Shown one piece after another: positions 8,702 through 18,991 of a stretch of 64,000 bases of DNA. Position numbers and translations under genes: made by a program. Every line of letters begins with the position of its first letter. Position 1 is the stretch's first letter. Source of the stretch: Sulfurimonas hongkongensis (GTDB lineage: Bacteria > Campylobacterota > Campylobacteria > Campylobacterales > Sulfurimonadaceae); assembly GCF_000445475.1 (NCBI RefSeq), contig NZ_AUPZ01000005.1:156259-220258 (forward strand), given 5' to 3'. Below the pieces are notes generated by a model. It made no database searches. It was not told the origin of the DNA and saw only the letters and a list, made by a program, of their open reading frames with translations.

Positions 8702-9417
8702 CTTTGACCCCTGTTTTTAACAAGTTCTGTAATAATCTCTCGTTTTTTTACAACCTCTTCTTCGCTTATATCTTTTTCATAAAGTGCTCCCGTTGGGCAG
8801 ACATAGACACATTTTCCACAGCTTGTACAGCTTGTTGAATCTGCCCAAGGCTCATCCATATCGTGGATTATTCTTGTGTTTAGTCCTCTGCCAAAGAGAT
8901 CAAGTGCATGAGCTCCCTCTATCTCATCACAAACTCTTATACATCTCGTACATAAGATACATCTGTTTGGGTCATTTACAAAGTTTTTATGTGAAGCATC
9001 TACCTCAAATCTCTGATTTAGATAAGGGGTGAAACTGTGTCCAAGTTCAAGTTCTACGGATTTGCTTTGAAGCTGGCAATCTCCATTAACCACGCAAGTG
9101 CTGCATGTATGAGAACGCTCTGAGAACATCATAGAGAGTATCATCTCTCTTGCGGCTTTTATCCTAGGTGAAGAGGTAGTTACTTCCATCCCCTCTTTTA
9201 TCTTTGCAGTACATGAGGGTATGGGTTCATGTCTTCCTTCTATCTCAACTATGCACATTCTGCATGAGCCAACATTGCTAAGACCCCGTAGATGACACAT
9301 AGTTGGAATCTCAATATCGTTGTCATGAGCAACTTCAAGTATAGTTTGGTTTGATTGCCCCGTGACGCAGACACCATCTATCTTGAAATTTTTGACTCTT
9401 ACTTTTTCTTTAATCAT
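8698..9417 (-). CDS. hoxU: NAD-linked hydrogenase diaphorase subunit HoxU
   Basis: Electron-transfer subunit related to the N-terminal part of NuoG. In order it shows a [2Fe-2S] domain (C41, C52, C55, C69), a His-Cys3 cluster motif (H103, C105, C108, C114), and two [4Fe-4S] ferredoxin motifs (C153/156/159/163 and C197/200/203/207). The 239-aa length is that of HoxU, without the large NuoG C-terminal domain. It overlaps hoxF by 8 bp and hoxY by 4 bp. It links the flavin subunit to the hydrogenase dimer. Confidence 0.93.
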   Translation of the reverse strand: MIKEKVRVKNFKIDGVCVTGQSNQTILEVAHDNDIEIPTMCHLRGLSNVGSCRMCIVEIEGRHEPIPSCTAKIKEGMEVTTSSPRIKAAREMILSMMFSERSHTCSTCVVNGDCQLQSKSVELELGHSFTPYLNQRFEVDASHKNFVNDPNRCILCTRCIRVCDEIEGAHALDLFGRGLNTRIIHDMDEPWADSTSCTSCGKCVYVCPTGALYEKDISEEEVVKKREIITELVKNRGQR

Positions 9418-10768
9418 CTTTTATTCCTGCTAGATATTCATCTTCAAAGTATCTTATGGTACTTAAAACTGGATTTGGAGCAGTTTGTCCAAGTCCGCAA
9501 AGACTTGTACTCTTTACTACCAAACACATCTCTTTTAAAAGGACAAAATCATGCATTGTCGCCTCTTTTGCTATAAACTTGTCAAGTAGTTGTGTAAGCT
9601 GTGTTGTCCCTACACGACAAGGTGTGCACTTACCACATGATTCGCTTGCACAAAAGTCCATAAAAAATCGTGCAATTTCTACCATATTAGAGCTATCATC
9701 CATCACTATAAGTCCACCGCTTCCCATCATAGAGTCCACTTCTTTAAGTGACTCATAATCAACTCTTAAATCTAAGAGTTCTTCGGGGATACATCCTCCA
9801 CTAGGACCGCCTGATTGGATAGCTTTAAATTTTCTACCATTTTCAACTCCGCCACCAATATCATAAACAAGTTCTCTTAATGTCGTCCCCATAGGAACTT
9901 CAACAAGTCCAGTATTTTTTATAAGCCCAGAGAGTGCAAAGACCTTTGTTCCGCTTGAGTTTTTTGTGCCTATGGTCTTAAACCACGCGCCACCATTTTT
10001 AATGATAGGAGCTATATTTGCAAAGGTTTCAACATTGTTTAAAAGAGTAGGACTTCCCCACAAACCGTGATCACTTAGATGTGGTGGTTTTTGTCTAGGA
10101 TGTCCACGCCCACCCTCTATGGAGGCTATAAGAGCAGTTCCTTCTCCGCATACATAGGCACCTGCACCAAGTCTTATCTCTATGTTAAAACCAAATCCGC
10201 TTTGAGCGATATTTGCCCCTAAAATACCAAGTCTAGTAGCCTGTTTTATAGCCCTAGTTAATCTTTTTACAGCTATGGGATATTCTGCTCTAATATATAT
10301 ATAACCTTTGTTTGCACCACACGCAAAGCCAGCTATTGCCATTCCCTCTAAGACTTTGTGAGGGTCACTCTCCATAACAGCTCTATCCATAAAAGCACCC
10401 GGGTCTCCCTCATCGCCGTTGCAGATGATGTACTTTTGCTCGCTTTGAACTTTTGAGACGCTCTCCCATTTTAAACCAGTTGGATAACCTCCACCACCAC
10501 GACCGCGAAGTCCGCTTATCTTTATCTCCTCTATAACATCTTTTGGGCTCATCTCATCTAAGACTTTAAAGAGCGACATATAGCCACCATGTGTTATATA
10601 ATCTTCTATATCTTCAGGGTCTATTATCCCCTCGTTCTCAAGAACGATTCTTGTTTGTTTTGTGTAAAAATCACAACTCATATCGATAGTTGGCTCTTTT
10701 GGGTTGTTTTCATTATGACTCTTTTTCATTTGGGCTAATTCTTGAAGCTCTTCTATAGAGGTAATCAT
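9410..10768 (-). CDS. hoxF: NAD-linked hydrogenase flavin subunit HoxF (NuoF-like)
   Basis: Binds FMN and NAD(H) and carries one [4Fe-4S] cluster. The glycine-rich [14 protein letters not shown] (88-101) and [13 protein letters not shown] (201-213) stretches are the NADH/FMN site. [10 protein letters not shown] (C378, C381, C384) with SLCGLGQ (C424) is the cluster. At 452 aa it lacks the fused HoxE-like N-terminal domain found in Ralstonia HoxF; HoxE is a separate gene upstream. It overlaps hoxE by 4 bp. Confidence 0.93.
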   Translation of the reverse strand: MITSIEELQELAQMKKSHNENNPKEPTIDMSCDFYTKQTRIVLENEGIIDPEDIEDYITHGGYMSLFKVLDEMSPKDVIEEIKISGLRGRGGGGYPTGLKWESVSKVQSEQKYIICNGDEGDPGAFMDRAVMESDPHKVLEGMAIAGFACGANKGYIYIRAEYPIAVKRLTRAIKQATRLGILGANIAQSGFGFNIEIRLGAGAYVCGEGTALIASIEGGRGHPRQKPPHLSDHGLWGSPTLLNNVETFANIAPIIKNGGAWFKTIGTKNSSGTKVFALSGLIKNTGLVEVPMGTTLRELVYDIGGGVENGRKFKAIQSGGPSGGCIPEELLDLRVDYESLKEVDSMMGSGGLIVMDDSSNMVEIARFFMDFCASESCGKCTPCRVGTTQLTQLLDKFIAKEATMHDFVLLKEMCLVVKSTSLCGLGQTAPNPVLSTIRYFEDEYLAGIKDD

Positions 10769-11238
10769 TTTATACTCTCCTCAATATCGCAAAGAGGATT
10801 TTCAAGCGAAACATTTGCTTTTATCTGCTCATCAAAAACTATGACAGGGGCAACCGAACATGTGCCAACACATCTAGCTGTTAAAAGGGATAAAGCCTCA
10901 TCTGAAGTTGTACCTCCTGCCTTTATGCCGTATCTCTGCTCGATTTTTTGAAGGATTTTCTCAGAGCCTTTTATATGACATGCAGTTCCTGTGCAGACAA
11001 CAATGTTGTGTCTGCCTTTTGGTTTTAGCTTAAAGTTATTGTAAAATGTGGCGACTCCGTAAACTTTGGAGTAGGGCAGTTGTAGTCGTTTTGCAATGAA
11101 TTTAAGGGTATCAATTCCCAAGTAGCCAAAAATTCCCTGAGCACTATTGAGAACTTCTAAAAGAGAACTCTTCTCATATCCGAGTTTTTTTATAGCTTTT
11201 TCAAGCGCTTTGTATCTATCGTCAGTAGCTGTTGACAT
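10765..11238 (-). CDS. hoxE: NAD-linked hydrogenase subunit HoxE (NuoE-like)
   Basis: A thioredoxin-like [2Fe-2S] protein of 157 aa. Its ligands are C82 and C87 ([11 protein letters not shown]) and C123 and C127 ([11 protein letters not shown]). It is the first gene of the tightly overlapping hoxEFUYHW operon. The ATG has a GGAG box 7 nt upstream, and about 150 bp of AT-rich sequence before it probably holds the operon promoter. A NuoE of complex I is the alternative, but the adjoining HoxYH genes settle it. Confidence 0.92.
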   Translation of the reverse strand: MSTATDDRYKALEKAIKKLGYEKSSLLEVLNSAQGIFGYLGIDTLKFIAKRLQLPYSKVYGVATFYNNFKLKPKGRHNIVVCTGTACHIKGSEKILQKIEQRYGIKAGGTTSDEALSLLTARCVGTCSVAPVIVFDEQIKANVSLENPLCDIEESIK

Positions 11239-11388
11239 TCTAGACTCCGATTTAAAAGAGATTTTCTATATTGTAAGTCATAATTGATTAAAATAGTATA
11301 ATCTTTTAAATAAAAGCAGAGATAATTTACCTTCTATCTCTAATAGGCAGATAATTAGTATAGTACTGAAAATGGTATAATTGTTGGA

Positions 11389-12399
11389 TTAGTTATGAAG
11401 CATCTTGATAAAAGTATTGACAATTTCCATATCTAAATGTTTATACATATGCGTCTTCATCAAGTAGATGGCATCATAAGAGTTTAGGGCACTCTTATAG
11501 GAACGTCGCGTTGTTAGTGCGTCAAATATATCGCATATTCCTATAATACGTGCAAAAAGTGTTATCTCTTTACCTTTGAGTCCATCAGGATAACCCATAC
11601 CGTTAAGTTTTTCATGATGGTGACGTATACCATCTAATATATTTTTATCTGTGATGCCTATCTTGAGTGCGGTTTCATAACCAAGAGTGGGATGCCTTTT
11701 CATTTTGTCAAACTCAAAATGACTAAGTAGACCTGTTTTGTTTACTATTTTGCGGTCTATACTACTTTTGCCAAGGTCATGAAGCAGTGCAGAGCATCCT
11801 AGTGCGTTAAGTGTTGTTTGGCTAAGTCCAAGTTCTGAACCAAGACACAGAGAATATATACTGACATTAAGTGAGTGTGTGTGAGTGTAGTAATCATACT
11901 CGATTATTTTCATAAATGATTTTATGGCCTTATCATCATAGATAATACTTTGTAAAATCGGCTTAACTATATTCTTTGAACGCTGTACATTCTCTAGGGC
12001 GTTTGGGTCTTCATAGAGTGAGTTTGTAAGTTCTGAGGTGGAGGTGTAGATTATATCTCTTTTGTCTTCTATGGAGAGCAGTTCACTCTCAATCGTATCT
12101 TGGAGCTTTTTTTCTATAAAATGTTCATACTCACCCTTTTGTTCTTTGTTAACATAGAGTCTCTCAACTTCCATCAGACTATTTTTATGTTTTTTATCAA
12201 TTACGGTATTGCTTTGCAAATATAGCGACATATGTGTTACATAGTCATTAATGTAGAGATGGAATTTTAGGCTGTCTCCGACATTAATAAGGCGTTTATC
12301 AAACATCATATAAGAGGAGAGTGTGTTGCTCTTAGCATTAGTATAGTTTGATTTTATATCAGTCTGGAGTATTTTTTTATATTTCATATATTTTGCCAA
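11389..12399 (-). CDS. HD-GYP domain protein (probable cyclic-di-GMP phosphodiesterase)
   Basis: Residues 1-150 form an N-terminal region of unknown type. Residues about 150-336 are an HD-GYP domain: [11 protein letters not shown] is the HD pair, [16 protein letters not shown] carries the GYP motif, and later [17 protein letters not shown] is the conserved downstream helix. Such enzymes hydrolyse cyclic-di-GMP. The frame opens with TTG at 12399, and an ATG lies at 12387; neither has a clear ribosome site, so the start is uncertain. A remnant of the MITE-like repeat ends about 10 bp upstream and may have replaced the native promoter region. Confidence 0.85.
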   Translation of the reverse strand: MAKYMKYKKILQTDIKSNYTNAKSNTLSSYMMFDKRLINVGDSLKFHLYINDYVTHMSLYLQSNTVIDKKHKNSLMEVERLYVNKEQKGEYEHFIEKKLQDTIESELLSIEDKRDIIYTSTSELTNSLYEDPNALENVQRSKNIVKPILQSIIYDDKAIKSFMKIIEYDYYTHTHSLNVSIYSLCLGSELGLSQTTLNALGCSALLHDLGKSSIDRKIVNKTGLLSHFEFDKMKRHPTLGYETALKIGITDKNILDGIRHHHEKLNGMGYPDGLKGKEITLFARIIGICDIFDALTTRRSYKSALNSYDAIYLMKTHMYKHLDMEIVNTFIKMLHN

Positions 12400-12409
12400 T
12401 TTATATTAA

Positions 12410-12463
12410 TTGAACTATCTGATTAATTTATAAACTAGATTCCGTATCAAGCATAAAATGACG
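12410..12463. repeat. MITE-like element, copy 2 (remnant, inverted)
   Basis: Reads TTGAACTATCTGATTAAT, then AAACTAGATTCCGT, CAAGCA and ATGACGGAA, matching the complement of the right-hand part of copies 1 and 3. The rest of the element, including the second terminal repeat, is not recognisable. It lies 10 bp upstream of the HD-GYP reading frame. Confidence 0.65.
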
Positions 12464-12518
12464 GAACACGCGTTACAACTACCTTTAAGTAAATTTCTCA
12501 AATAATGGTGTTTTTATG

Positions 12519-12571
12519 TAGCTTTTAAATTATATCGATTATGTTATGAAGATTATATTAAAAGCTATAAT
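12519..12571 (+). promoter_or_regulatory. RND operon promoter with inverted repeat
   Basis: A perfect 10-bp inverted repeat, TAGCTTTTAA (12519-12528) and TTAAAAGCTA (12558-12567), flanks a 29-bp spacer. Its right arm runs into a TATAAT -10 box (12566-12571). It lies about 80 bp before the first RND gene, a typical place for a repressor operator. No regulator gene is adjacent, so the binding protein is unknown. Confidence 0.45.
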
Positions 12572-12650
12572 GGTGAAACTATAAAACAAAGATAATTTAA
12601 GAGAGTATGTGATATCTTTCGAGCAAGATAAATATAAGGAAAAGTAACAT

Positions 12651-13688
12651 ATGAAATACTTACTATTATGCGTAGTTTTGTTTTTAAATATACAAGCAGC
12701 AGATGAGAAACCTCAAGCCTCTTTAGTTGTGACAAAGAGTGTAAAAGAGGGCTATGCATCAGCACTACAAAGCTATGTAGGCTCTCTATATTATGACATT
12801 AACTCAAACTTAGCATCACAAAGTGCAGGGGCTGTAAGTAGAGTTTTTGTAAAAGAGTCTCAAAAAGTAAGAAAGGGCGAAGTTTTAGTAAAACTTGATA
12901 GCTCAATCCTTGAAGCAAATATAAAAGCAAAAAGAGCGATGTTAGACTCTTTTTTGGCTGAATTTAAAAAACAGCAAAAAGATCTACAAAGAGCAGATGC
13001 ACTACTAGAGAAAAACTCTATAGCTCAAAGCTCACATGACAATACCTTTTATAAACTAGAATCTTTAAAAGCTGAGATAGAGGCGCAAAAAGCCGAGCTT
13101 TTGTCTATGAATATACAACTTGATAAGATGAGCATAAAAGCACCATTTGATGGTGTGGTTGTAAAGAGAAACGTAGATGTTGGCGAGTGGGTGACTGAGG
13201 GAAGTAGTGTTTTAAATATAGTAGATCCAAAGAGTATAGAGGCTGTGGTAAATGTCCCAAGCCAGTTTTTAAGTATCTTAAAAGAGGGGCAAAAGCTTCA
13301 AGCAAAGATAGATGCAAGAGATATAGAAGTTAGCATAAAAAGCATAGTCCCACTAGCAGATAAAGCGAGTCGAACCCTTCCACTAAAACTCTCTTTTGCA
13401 TCCCAAAATAGCCTAATAGAAGGTATGCGAATAGATGTAGAAGTTCCAACTCTAAAAAAACAAAAAGTCCTGTTAGTTCCTCGTGATGCAGTTATTAAAA
13501 GGTTTGGTAGTTATGTAGTCTTTAGTGTAGTAGATGCAAAAGCAATTATGATAAATGTAAAAGTAGTAAACTATAATGAAAATGAAGCTGCAATTCTTAG
13601 TGATAAACTCAGCGTCGGTCAGAGAGTTGTTACAAAAGGAAATGAGAGAATCTTCCCAAATATGAGCGTAGTTGAGAAAGGCAATTAA
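12651..13688 (+). CDS. RND efflux periplasmic adaptor (membrane fusion protein)
   Basis: Links the inner-membrane RND pump to the outer-membrane channel. A signal peptide of about 16 residues ends at IQAAD. Next come a biotinyl-lipoyl-like half (GAVSRVFVKESQKVRKGEVLVKLD), a coiled-coil hairpin (about 75-150), the second lipoyl half (IKAPFDGVVVKRNVDVGEWV) and beta-barrel and membrane-proximal domains. AAGGAAAAGTAACAT gives a good ribosome site. The stop overlaps the pump gene ATG by one base. Substrate cannot be told from the sequence. Confidence 0.92.
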   Translation: MKYLLLCVVLFLNIQAADEKPQASLVVTKSVKEGYASALQSYVGSLYYDINSNLASQSAGAVSRVFVKESQKVRKGEVLVKLDSSILEANIKAKRAMLDSFLAEFKKQQKDLQRADALLEKNSIAQSSHDNTFYKLESLKAEIEAQKAELLSMNIQLDKMSIKAPFDGVVVKRNVDVGEWVTEGSSVLNIVDPKSIEAVVNVPSQFLSILKEGQKLQAKIDARDIEVSIKSIVPLADKASRTLPLKLSFASQNSLIEGMRIDVEVPTLKKQKVLLVPRDAVIKRFGSYVVFSVVDAKAIMINVKVVNYNENEAAILSDKLSVGQRVVTKGNERIFPNMSVVEKGN

Positions 13689-16600
13689 TGAACTTTATTG
13701 ATATATCTATCAAAAAACCTGTAACCATTTTTGTTGGTGTTGTCTTAATCATCATGTTTGGTTTAGTAGCCCTCTCACAGCTTCCGTATAAACTTACGCC
13801 AAATGTTGTAGAGCCAGAAATTGGCGTTATTACAGTGTGGACAGGCGCTACTCCTAGTGAGATTGAACGAGATATTGTTCAAAAGCAAGAAGAGCAACTA
13901 AAATCAACTCCCGGTTTAGTTCACTATGAGGCTATGGCATCAGATAATATGTCTGAGATCACTCTAACTTTTGATGTTTCAACCGACATGAATAAGGCCC
14001 TGCTAGAAGTCTCAAACAAGTTAAATCAAGTTGAAAACTATCCTGAGAATGTAGAAAAACCAATCATTCAATCAGCAGGTTCAACTGCTTCTCCTACTAT
14101 CTGGATGGGATTTATCGCAGATGAAGATAATGATAGAGATATTGACACATACTTAACTTATTTAGATAACGAGATAAAAGAGCAATTTGAGCGTATAAAA
14201 GGAGTCGCTGGTATTTTTGTTCCTGGTGGAACACTAGATGAGCTTCACATAAGACTCTCGCCTGCAAAACTAGCAGCTCACGCTTTAACTATAGATGAAG
14301 TTGCAGATAGGATTGTAGATGAAAATATCGATACAGCAGCTGGAACGGTAGATATTGATAGACGAACTTATCGTGTTAGAACCTCTGCTAGATTTAAGAA
14401 TTTAGAAGAGTTAGAGCAGATGGTACTCTTTAATGATGGAGTAAAAAGTATTCGCTTAGGTGAGGTGGCTACAATCAAAAAAGGTTATGCAAAAGTAGTT
14501 GCAAATATCCTACAAGCAAGGGGAGATAAACTAAACAAAGCACTTATCTATGGTGTTAGAATGGAACCATCAGCTAATGTTGTAGAGACTACAAATAAAG
14601 TTGAAGAGGTCTTTAACCATCTAAACGCAAATGTCTTGCCAGAGCATAAGATTCATCTTGATTGGTTTTTTGACCAAAGAGGCTATATACAAGGGGCAAT
14701 TGAATTAGTTCAGCAAAATATTGCAGTTGGTGGAGTCTTAGCTATCATTATCTTGCTACTTTTCTTGCGTTCATTTTTGCCTACTGCGGTGGTCTCAGCC
14801 GCCATCCCTATCAGCGTAATTGCAACTTTTATAGTCCTAAATGCAATGGATAGAAGCTTAAACACAATCTCACTAGCAGGAATCTCGTTTGCTGTTGGGA
14901 TGCTCCTTGATAGTGCCATTGTAGTTTTAGAAAACATAGACAGACATTTAAAGATGGGTAAAAAACCTTTTGATGCTGCTCATGATGGGACTATAGAAGT
15001 ATGGGGAGCTTTAGTTGCATCTGCGCTTACTACTATTGCTGTTTTTCTGCCTGTTATATTTTTACAATCAGAAGCAGGGCAACTCTTCAAAGATATAGCC
15101 ATTGCGGTAACTGCTGCTATTTCATTTTCTCTTTTTGTTTCTATCTCTGTTATACCGATGTTATGGACACAGTTTTTAAAAATAAGTAAGATAGATCATG
15201 AAAAAGAGCATGAGCTAAGAACTAAACCAAGAGACTCTTTTTTAGTAGCTATGGCTAAAAAAATTGGTGCTTTTTTTATGCATGGAGTAAATTGGAGTTT
15301 AAAAAAAAGAGCAAATCAGTTTATAATTATCACAGCTTTGGCAGCTCTTTCAGGCTTTATGATTTATATTTTTTTTCCAAAGATGGAGTACTTGCCACAA
15401 GGTAACCAAAATCTGGTGATGAACATACTTATACCACCTCCAGGACTCTCAGAAGATGAGAAAAAAGATATAGGAAAAAAACTCCACGAACATATGAAAC
15501 CTCACTATCAAAAGGAAGTAGGAGGTATTCCGCCTATTAAGCATACGTTTTATGTCTCATATCAAGACCTCATTATCCAAGGAATGATATCCACCAAGGA
15601 GAGCAGAGCGGCAGAGTATGTTCCTTTTATGATGCCAGCGGTAAACAGCTTTCCCGGGATATTTGGTATCTCACTTCAAAGAGGTGTTTTTGAGCAAGGA
15701 ATAGGTGAGGGTAGAAATATCGACATCGATATAAGCGGTCAAGATATGCAAAAGTTAACTCAAATAGGAGGAATGCTCTTTGGTGCAATTACTAAAGAGA
15801 TGAAGGGTGCTCAAACTCGTCCAGTTCCCTCCATAGAGGTTCTTTTTCCAGAAGCACTTCTTATCCCAGATAGAAATGCACTAGCAAGTGTTGGGATGAG
15901 TAGTAGAAGTTTTGGTTTTGCAGCAGATGTCTTGCTTGATGGTAGAAAGATTAGTGAATATACAGCAGATGGAGAAAAATCAATAGATTTGATACTAAAG
16001 TCAGATGATACACTTATAAACTCTCCAGAAGCACTATACTTAACTCAAATAGCAACGCCAAATGCAGGACTAGTTCCTATCTCTGAACTCTCTCGTTTAA
16101 AACATACTACAAGTATCACTAAGATTCGGCATGTTGAGGGGAAAAGAACCATCACACTTCAAGTGACACCGCCAACGACCATGACACTAGAAGAGAGTAT
16201 AGAAATATTGGGTGCTATTATCGAAAAAACAGTACCAGTAACTATGTTAGAGGACTCAACTAAAGTAAGATTAGCAGGAAAAGCGGATAAACTAGCCCAG
16301 ACTATAGAGTCTATGAAGTACAATTTGCTTTTTGCTTTAGTTATTATATATCTTTTAATGAGTGCACTCTTTGCCAACTTCTTATACCCCTTGGTTATCA
16401 TGTTTACAGTTCCGATGGCTACAGCTGGAGGATTTATTGGACTCAAACTTACAAATATGTTTGTAGCCCCACAACCACTTGATGTTCTTACAATGCTTGG
16501 GTTTATTATCCTCATCGGCATCGTTGTAAACAACGCTATTTTGATAGTCCATCAGTCACTAAACAACATTCGAAATAGTGCTATGCCTTACAAAGAAGCT

Positions 16601-16840
16601 ATAGTAGAAGCGACTAACTCCAGACTTAGACCGATATTTATGAGTTCACTAACCTCTGTTTTTGGAATGCTGCCACTTGTGTTAGTTCCAGGACCTGGAA
16701 GTGAATTTTATAGAGGTTTAGGTTCAGTCATCACTGGTGGTTTGGCCTTTTCTATGGTTTTTACCATCTTTGTAACACCAGCACTTCTATATATGTTCTT
16801 AAGTTTTAAAAAAGATGATAACACAAAGGAGATTTCATGA
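13688..16840 (+). CDS. RND efflux pump, inner-membrane transporter
   Basis: A 1050-residue proton-driven exporter of the HAE1/AcrB-like branch, with the usual 12 membrane segments and two large periplasmic loops. TM4 shows GMLLDSAIVVLENIDRH: the first proton-relay Asp is present, but the second Asp of AcrB (VDDA) is replaced by Ser, as in several HAE1 relatives. The second half has IGIVVNNAILIVHQ, the matching repeat. The metal-specific signatures of CzcA are not evident. It overlaps the TolC-like gene by 4 bp. Confidence 0.92.
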   Translation: MNFIDISIKKPVTIFVGVVLIIMFGLVALSQLPYKLTPNVVEPEIGVITVWTGATPSEIERDIVQKQEEQLKSTPGLVHYEAMASDNMSEITLTFDVSTDMNKALLEVSNKLNQVENYPENVEKPIIQSAGSTASPTIWMGFIADEDNDRDIDTYLTYLDNEIKEQFERIKGVAGIFVPGGTLDELHIRLSPAKLAAHALTIDEVADRIVDENIDTAAGTVDIDRRTYRVRTSARFKNLEELEQMVLFNDGVKSIRLGEVATIKKGYAKVVANILQARGDKLNKALIYGVRMEPSANVVETTNKVEEVFNHLNANVLPEHKIHLDWFFDQRGYIQGAIELVQQNIAVGGVLAIIILLLFLRSFLPTAVVSAAIPISVIATFIVLNAMDRSLNTISLAGISFAVGMLLDSAIVVLENIDRHLKMGKKPFDAAHDGTIEVWGALVASALTTIAVFLPVIFLQSEAGQLFKDIAIAVTAAISFSLFVSISVIPMLWTQFLKISKIDHEKEHELRTKPRDSFLVAMAKKIGAFFMHGVNWSLKKRANQFIIITALAALSGFMIYIFFPKMEYLPQGNQNLVMNILIPPPGLSEDEKKDIGKKLHEHMKPHYQKEVGGIPPIKHTFYVSYQDLIIQGMISTKESRAAEYVPFMMPAVNSFPGIFGISLQRGVFEQGIGEGRNIDIDISGQDMQKLTQIGGMLFGAITKEMKGAQTRPVPSIEVLFPEALLIPDRNALASVGMSSRSFGFAADVLLDGRKISEYTADGEKSIDLILKSDDTLINSPEALYLTQIATPNAGLVPISELSRLKHTTSITKIRHVEGKRTITLQVTPPTTMTLEESIEILGAIIEKTVPVTMLEDSTKVRLAGKADKLAQTIESMKYNLLFALVIIYLLMSALFANFLYPLVIMFTVPMATAGGFIGLKLTNMFVAPQPLDVLTMLGFIILIGIVVNNAILIVHQSLNNIRNSAMPYKEAIVEATNSRLRPIFMSSLTSVFGMLPLVLVPGPGSEFYRGLGSVITGGLAFSMVFTIFVTPALLYMFLSFKKDDNTKEIS

Positions 16841-18078
16841 GATTAGCACTACTATTTGCACTTTTTTATAGTACGCTATCTGCCTTAACACTAGAGAGAT
16901 CTTTGGAATTAGCCCTACAAAACTCCCCAAAAGCTATGATATCTAAGAGCAATGTAAGATATAGTGAGCTCAAAAAAGACGAAGCAAGTTCAGCTTATCA
17001 CCCAACTCTAGATGCTGGTTTTGAGTACAAAGAACTAAAAAATACAACAGCCTTCTCTTTTAGCCCAACTCATAACTATAACCTAAGCTTAAAGTACAAT
17101 CTCTTTAGAGGTTTTAGTGACTATTCAACTATAGACTCAAAAGATGCAGAAATCATGTCCGCTAGACTTGAAAGAAAGGCAATAATCGCAGACTTGAAGC
17201 TAGATGTTATAGTAGCCTATACAAACTACTTAAAAGCACAAAAACTTATAGTTTCGCAAGAAGCAGAGTTTGCATCACTTACAAAGCAGTATGAAGATAC
17301 AAAAAACAGATATGAGCAGGGCATCATCGCAAAAAACGACTTGCTTATGATAGATGTTGAGAGGCTAAAGTCCAAACAAGCTCTTATAAAAGCAAAGAGT
17401 GACTTTGTAGTGGCTAAAAGTGCTTTAGAGAACATCATCGCTACAAAAATTCCAAAAGATGAGACTATTTCTGATTTTGATGCAAGTGTTGATGAGGTTG
17501 CTAGTTTACAAGAGCTAGAAGTTGAGATGATGAAGAGTCGTAGTGAATTAAAAGCTATGGTATTTAAAAGTAAATCTCTTGTTGCTCAAAGAGATGCTGT
17601 AGAGGGCAGATACTTACCAACTGTAGATCTGTTAGCGAGATATGACCTTAATGATAAAGAGAGAAAATCGGGAACTAATATTGTCCAATCAAAAGACCAA
17701 ACAACTTATATGGTAAATGTCTCATGGAATCTCTACTCTGGTGGAAAAGATTTTGCAGCACAAAAAGCTCTTTTAGAAAAGGACAATGAGCAAAATTATG
17801 AGTTAAATCAACTAAAGTTGGATTTATCAAGCCAGTTAACGAAGGCCTATCAAGATCTCATTGTAGCAAAGAGTGCAAAAGTTGTGGCAAAAAAAGCAAA
17901 AGAGAGTGCAGAAGAAAACTATCGTATCACCTCAGATAGATATAGTTATGGAGATGTAGACACACTTACACTTTTAGTCTCACAAACTAGTCTAACTCAA
18001 GCTACAAATGGACATAATAATGCCTACTATAATCTATATGTAGCTTATAAAACTCTTCTTAGAGTAGTAGGAGAGTAA
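16837..18078 (+). CDS. TolC-family outer-membrane efflux protein
   Basis: A 413-residue outer-membrane channel subunit, third gene of the tripartite pump. It has a signal peptide (MRLALLFALFYSTLSA), then two repeats rich in long helices with the family pattern, for example VVAYTNYLKAQKLI and LTKAYQDLIVAKSAKVV, each followed by the SxExxY-like and RYxxGxxD turns (NRYEQGIIAKNDLL, DRYSYGDVDTLTLL). It overlaps the pump gene by 4 bp and is followed 4 bp later by an SMR exporter, suggesting one operon. Confidence 0.92.
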   Translation: MRLALLFALFYSTLSALTLERSLELALQNSPKAMISKSNVRYSELKKDEASSAYHPTLDAGFEYKELKNTTAFSFSPTHNYNLSLKYNLFRGFSDYSTIDSKDAEIMSARLERKAIIADLKLDVIVAYTNYLKAQKLIVSQEAEFASLTKQYEDTKNRYEQGIIAKNDLLMIDVERLKSKQALIKAKSDFVVAKSALENIIATKIPKDETISDFDASVDEVASLQELEVEMMKSRSELKAMVFKSKSLVAQRDAVEGRYLPTVDLLARYDLNDKERKSGTNIVQSKDQTTYMVNVSWNLYSGGKDFAAQKALLEKDNEQNYELNQLKLDLSSQLTKAYQDLIVAKSAKVVAKKAKESAEENYRITSDRYSYGDVDTLTLLVSQTSLTQATNGHNNAYYNLYVAYKTLLRVVGE

Positions 18079-18082
18079 GTTT

Positions 18083-18400
18083 ATGGCATGGTTTTGGTTA
18101 GTCTTAGCGGGGCTCTTTGAGATACTTTTTGCAACATTTTTAAAGCTCTCTGATGGCTTTACAAAGTTTGGTTTTACACTAGCATTTATAGTTGCAGCTG
18201 CTTTTTCTTTTTACTTTTTGACAAAAGCTATGCAAGTTATTCCAGTTGGCACTGCTTATGCAGTTTGGACTGGCATCGGGGCTGCTGGAGTAGCAATCTT
18301 TGGCATTATATTTTTTGCAGAAACACTAAGTTTTGCAAGAGTCTTTTTTATCTCAACTCTCATACTCTCCATCATCGGACTAAAAGCAGTCTCAAGCTAA
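18083..18400 (+). CDS. Small multidrug resistance (SMR) transporter, SugE/Gdx-like
   Basis: A 105-residue protein with four membrane helices. The essential Glu13 lies in helix 1 (AGLFEILFATFLKLS), and GTAYAVWTGIGAAG in helix 3 matches the SugE/Gdx (guanidinium exporter) type more closely than EmrE. Helix 1 also has features of the Qac type (KLSDGFTK), so substrate range is open. The ribosome site is provided by the end of the TolC-like gene (GGAG). Likely co-transcribed with the RND genes. Confidence 0.85.
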   Translation: MAWFWLVLAGLFEILFATFLKLSDGFTKFGFTLAFIVAAAFSFYFLTKAMQVIPVGTAYAVWTGIGAAGVAIFGIIFFAETLSFARVFFISTLILSIIGLKAVSS

Positions 18401-18493
18401 GTCTTGTAAGCAAAAACCAAACGATTCGTATTAACGAACATTCTACTAAATCTTTGCTATAATCATCAAAATAATAATGAAAAAAGAGAAGTA

Positions 18494-18991
18494 ATGCAAA
18501 AAATTGAACCTATGACACTATTTGGATATGAAAAACTTCAAGCAGAGGTTAGAGACTTAAAAGAAGTAAAGCGTCCTGCTATTGTAAAGGCCATCGAAGA
18601 GGCATTAGAACATGGAGATCTAAGTGAAAATGCTGAATATCACGCTGCAAAAGAGGCTCAAAAAAATATAGATAACCGACTAGGGGAGCTCTCAAGTCTG
18701 CTAACAAACTCTCGCATTGTAGATCCTACCGAGCTTGATCATTCAAGAGTTAGTTTTGGCTCAACTGTGGTTATGACGGATATGGATAGCGATGAAGAGG
18801 TAACTTATACTATAGTTGGAGGTTGTGAGAGTAACCCTGACATGGGACTTATCTCTTTTGGCTCACCTCTTGCTAAACAACTCTTAGGAAAAAAAGAGGG
18901 CGATGAGGTAAAAGTAAGATTACCAAATGGTACAAAAGAGTATGAGCTTGAAGAGGTTAGATATCAGGAGATAGTCTTTGAATGTAACTAG
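18494..18991 (+). CDS. greA: Transcription elongation factor GreA
   Basis: Rescues backtracked RNA polymerase by stimulating transcript cleavage. Residues 1-80 form the coiled coil with the acidic tip (HGDLSENAEYHAAKEAQ), and 85-165 form the FKBP-like domain (ISFGSPLAKQLLGKKEGDEVKV). Length 165 aa is typical. The last 14 bp overlap the TTG start of argC, so the two are probably coupled. Confidence 0.96.
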   Translation: MQKIEPMTLFGYEKLQAEVRDLKEVKRPAIVKAIEEALEHGDLSENAEYHAAKEAQKNIDNRLGELSSLLTNSRIVDPTELDHSRVSFGSTVVMTDMDSDEEVTYTIVGGCESNPDMGLISFGSPLAKQLLGKKEGDEVKVRLPNGTKEYELEEVRYQEIVFECN

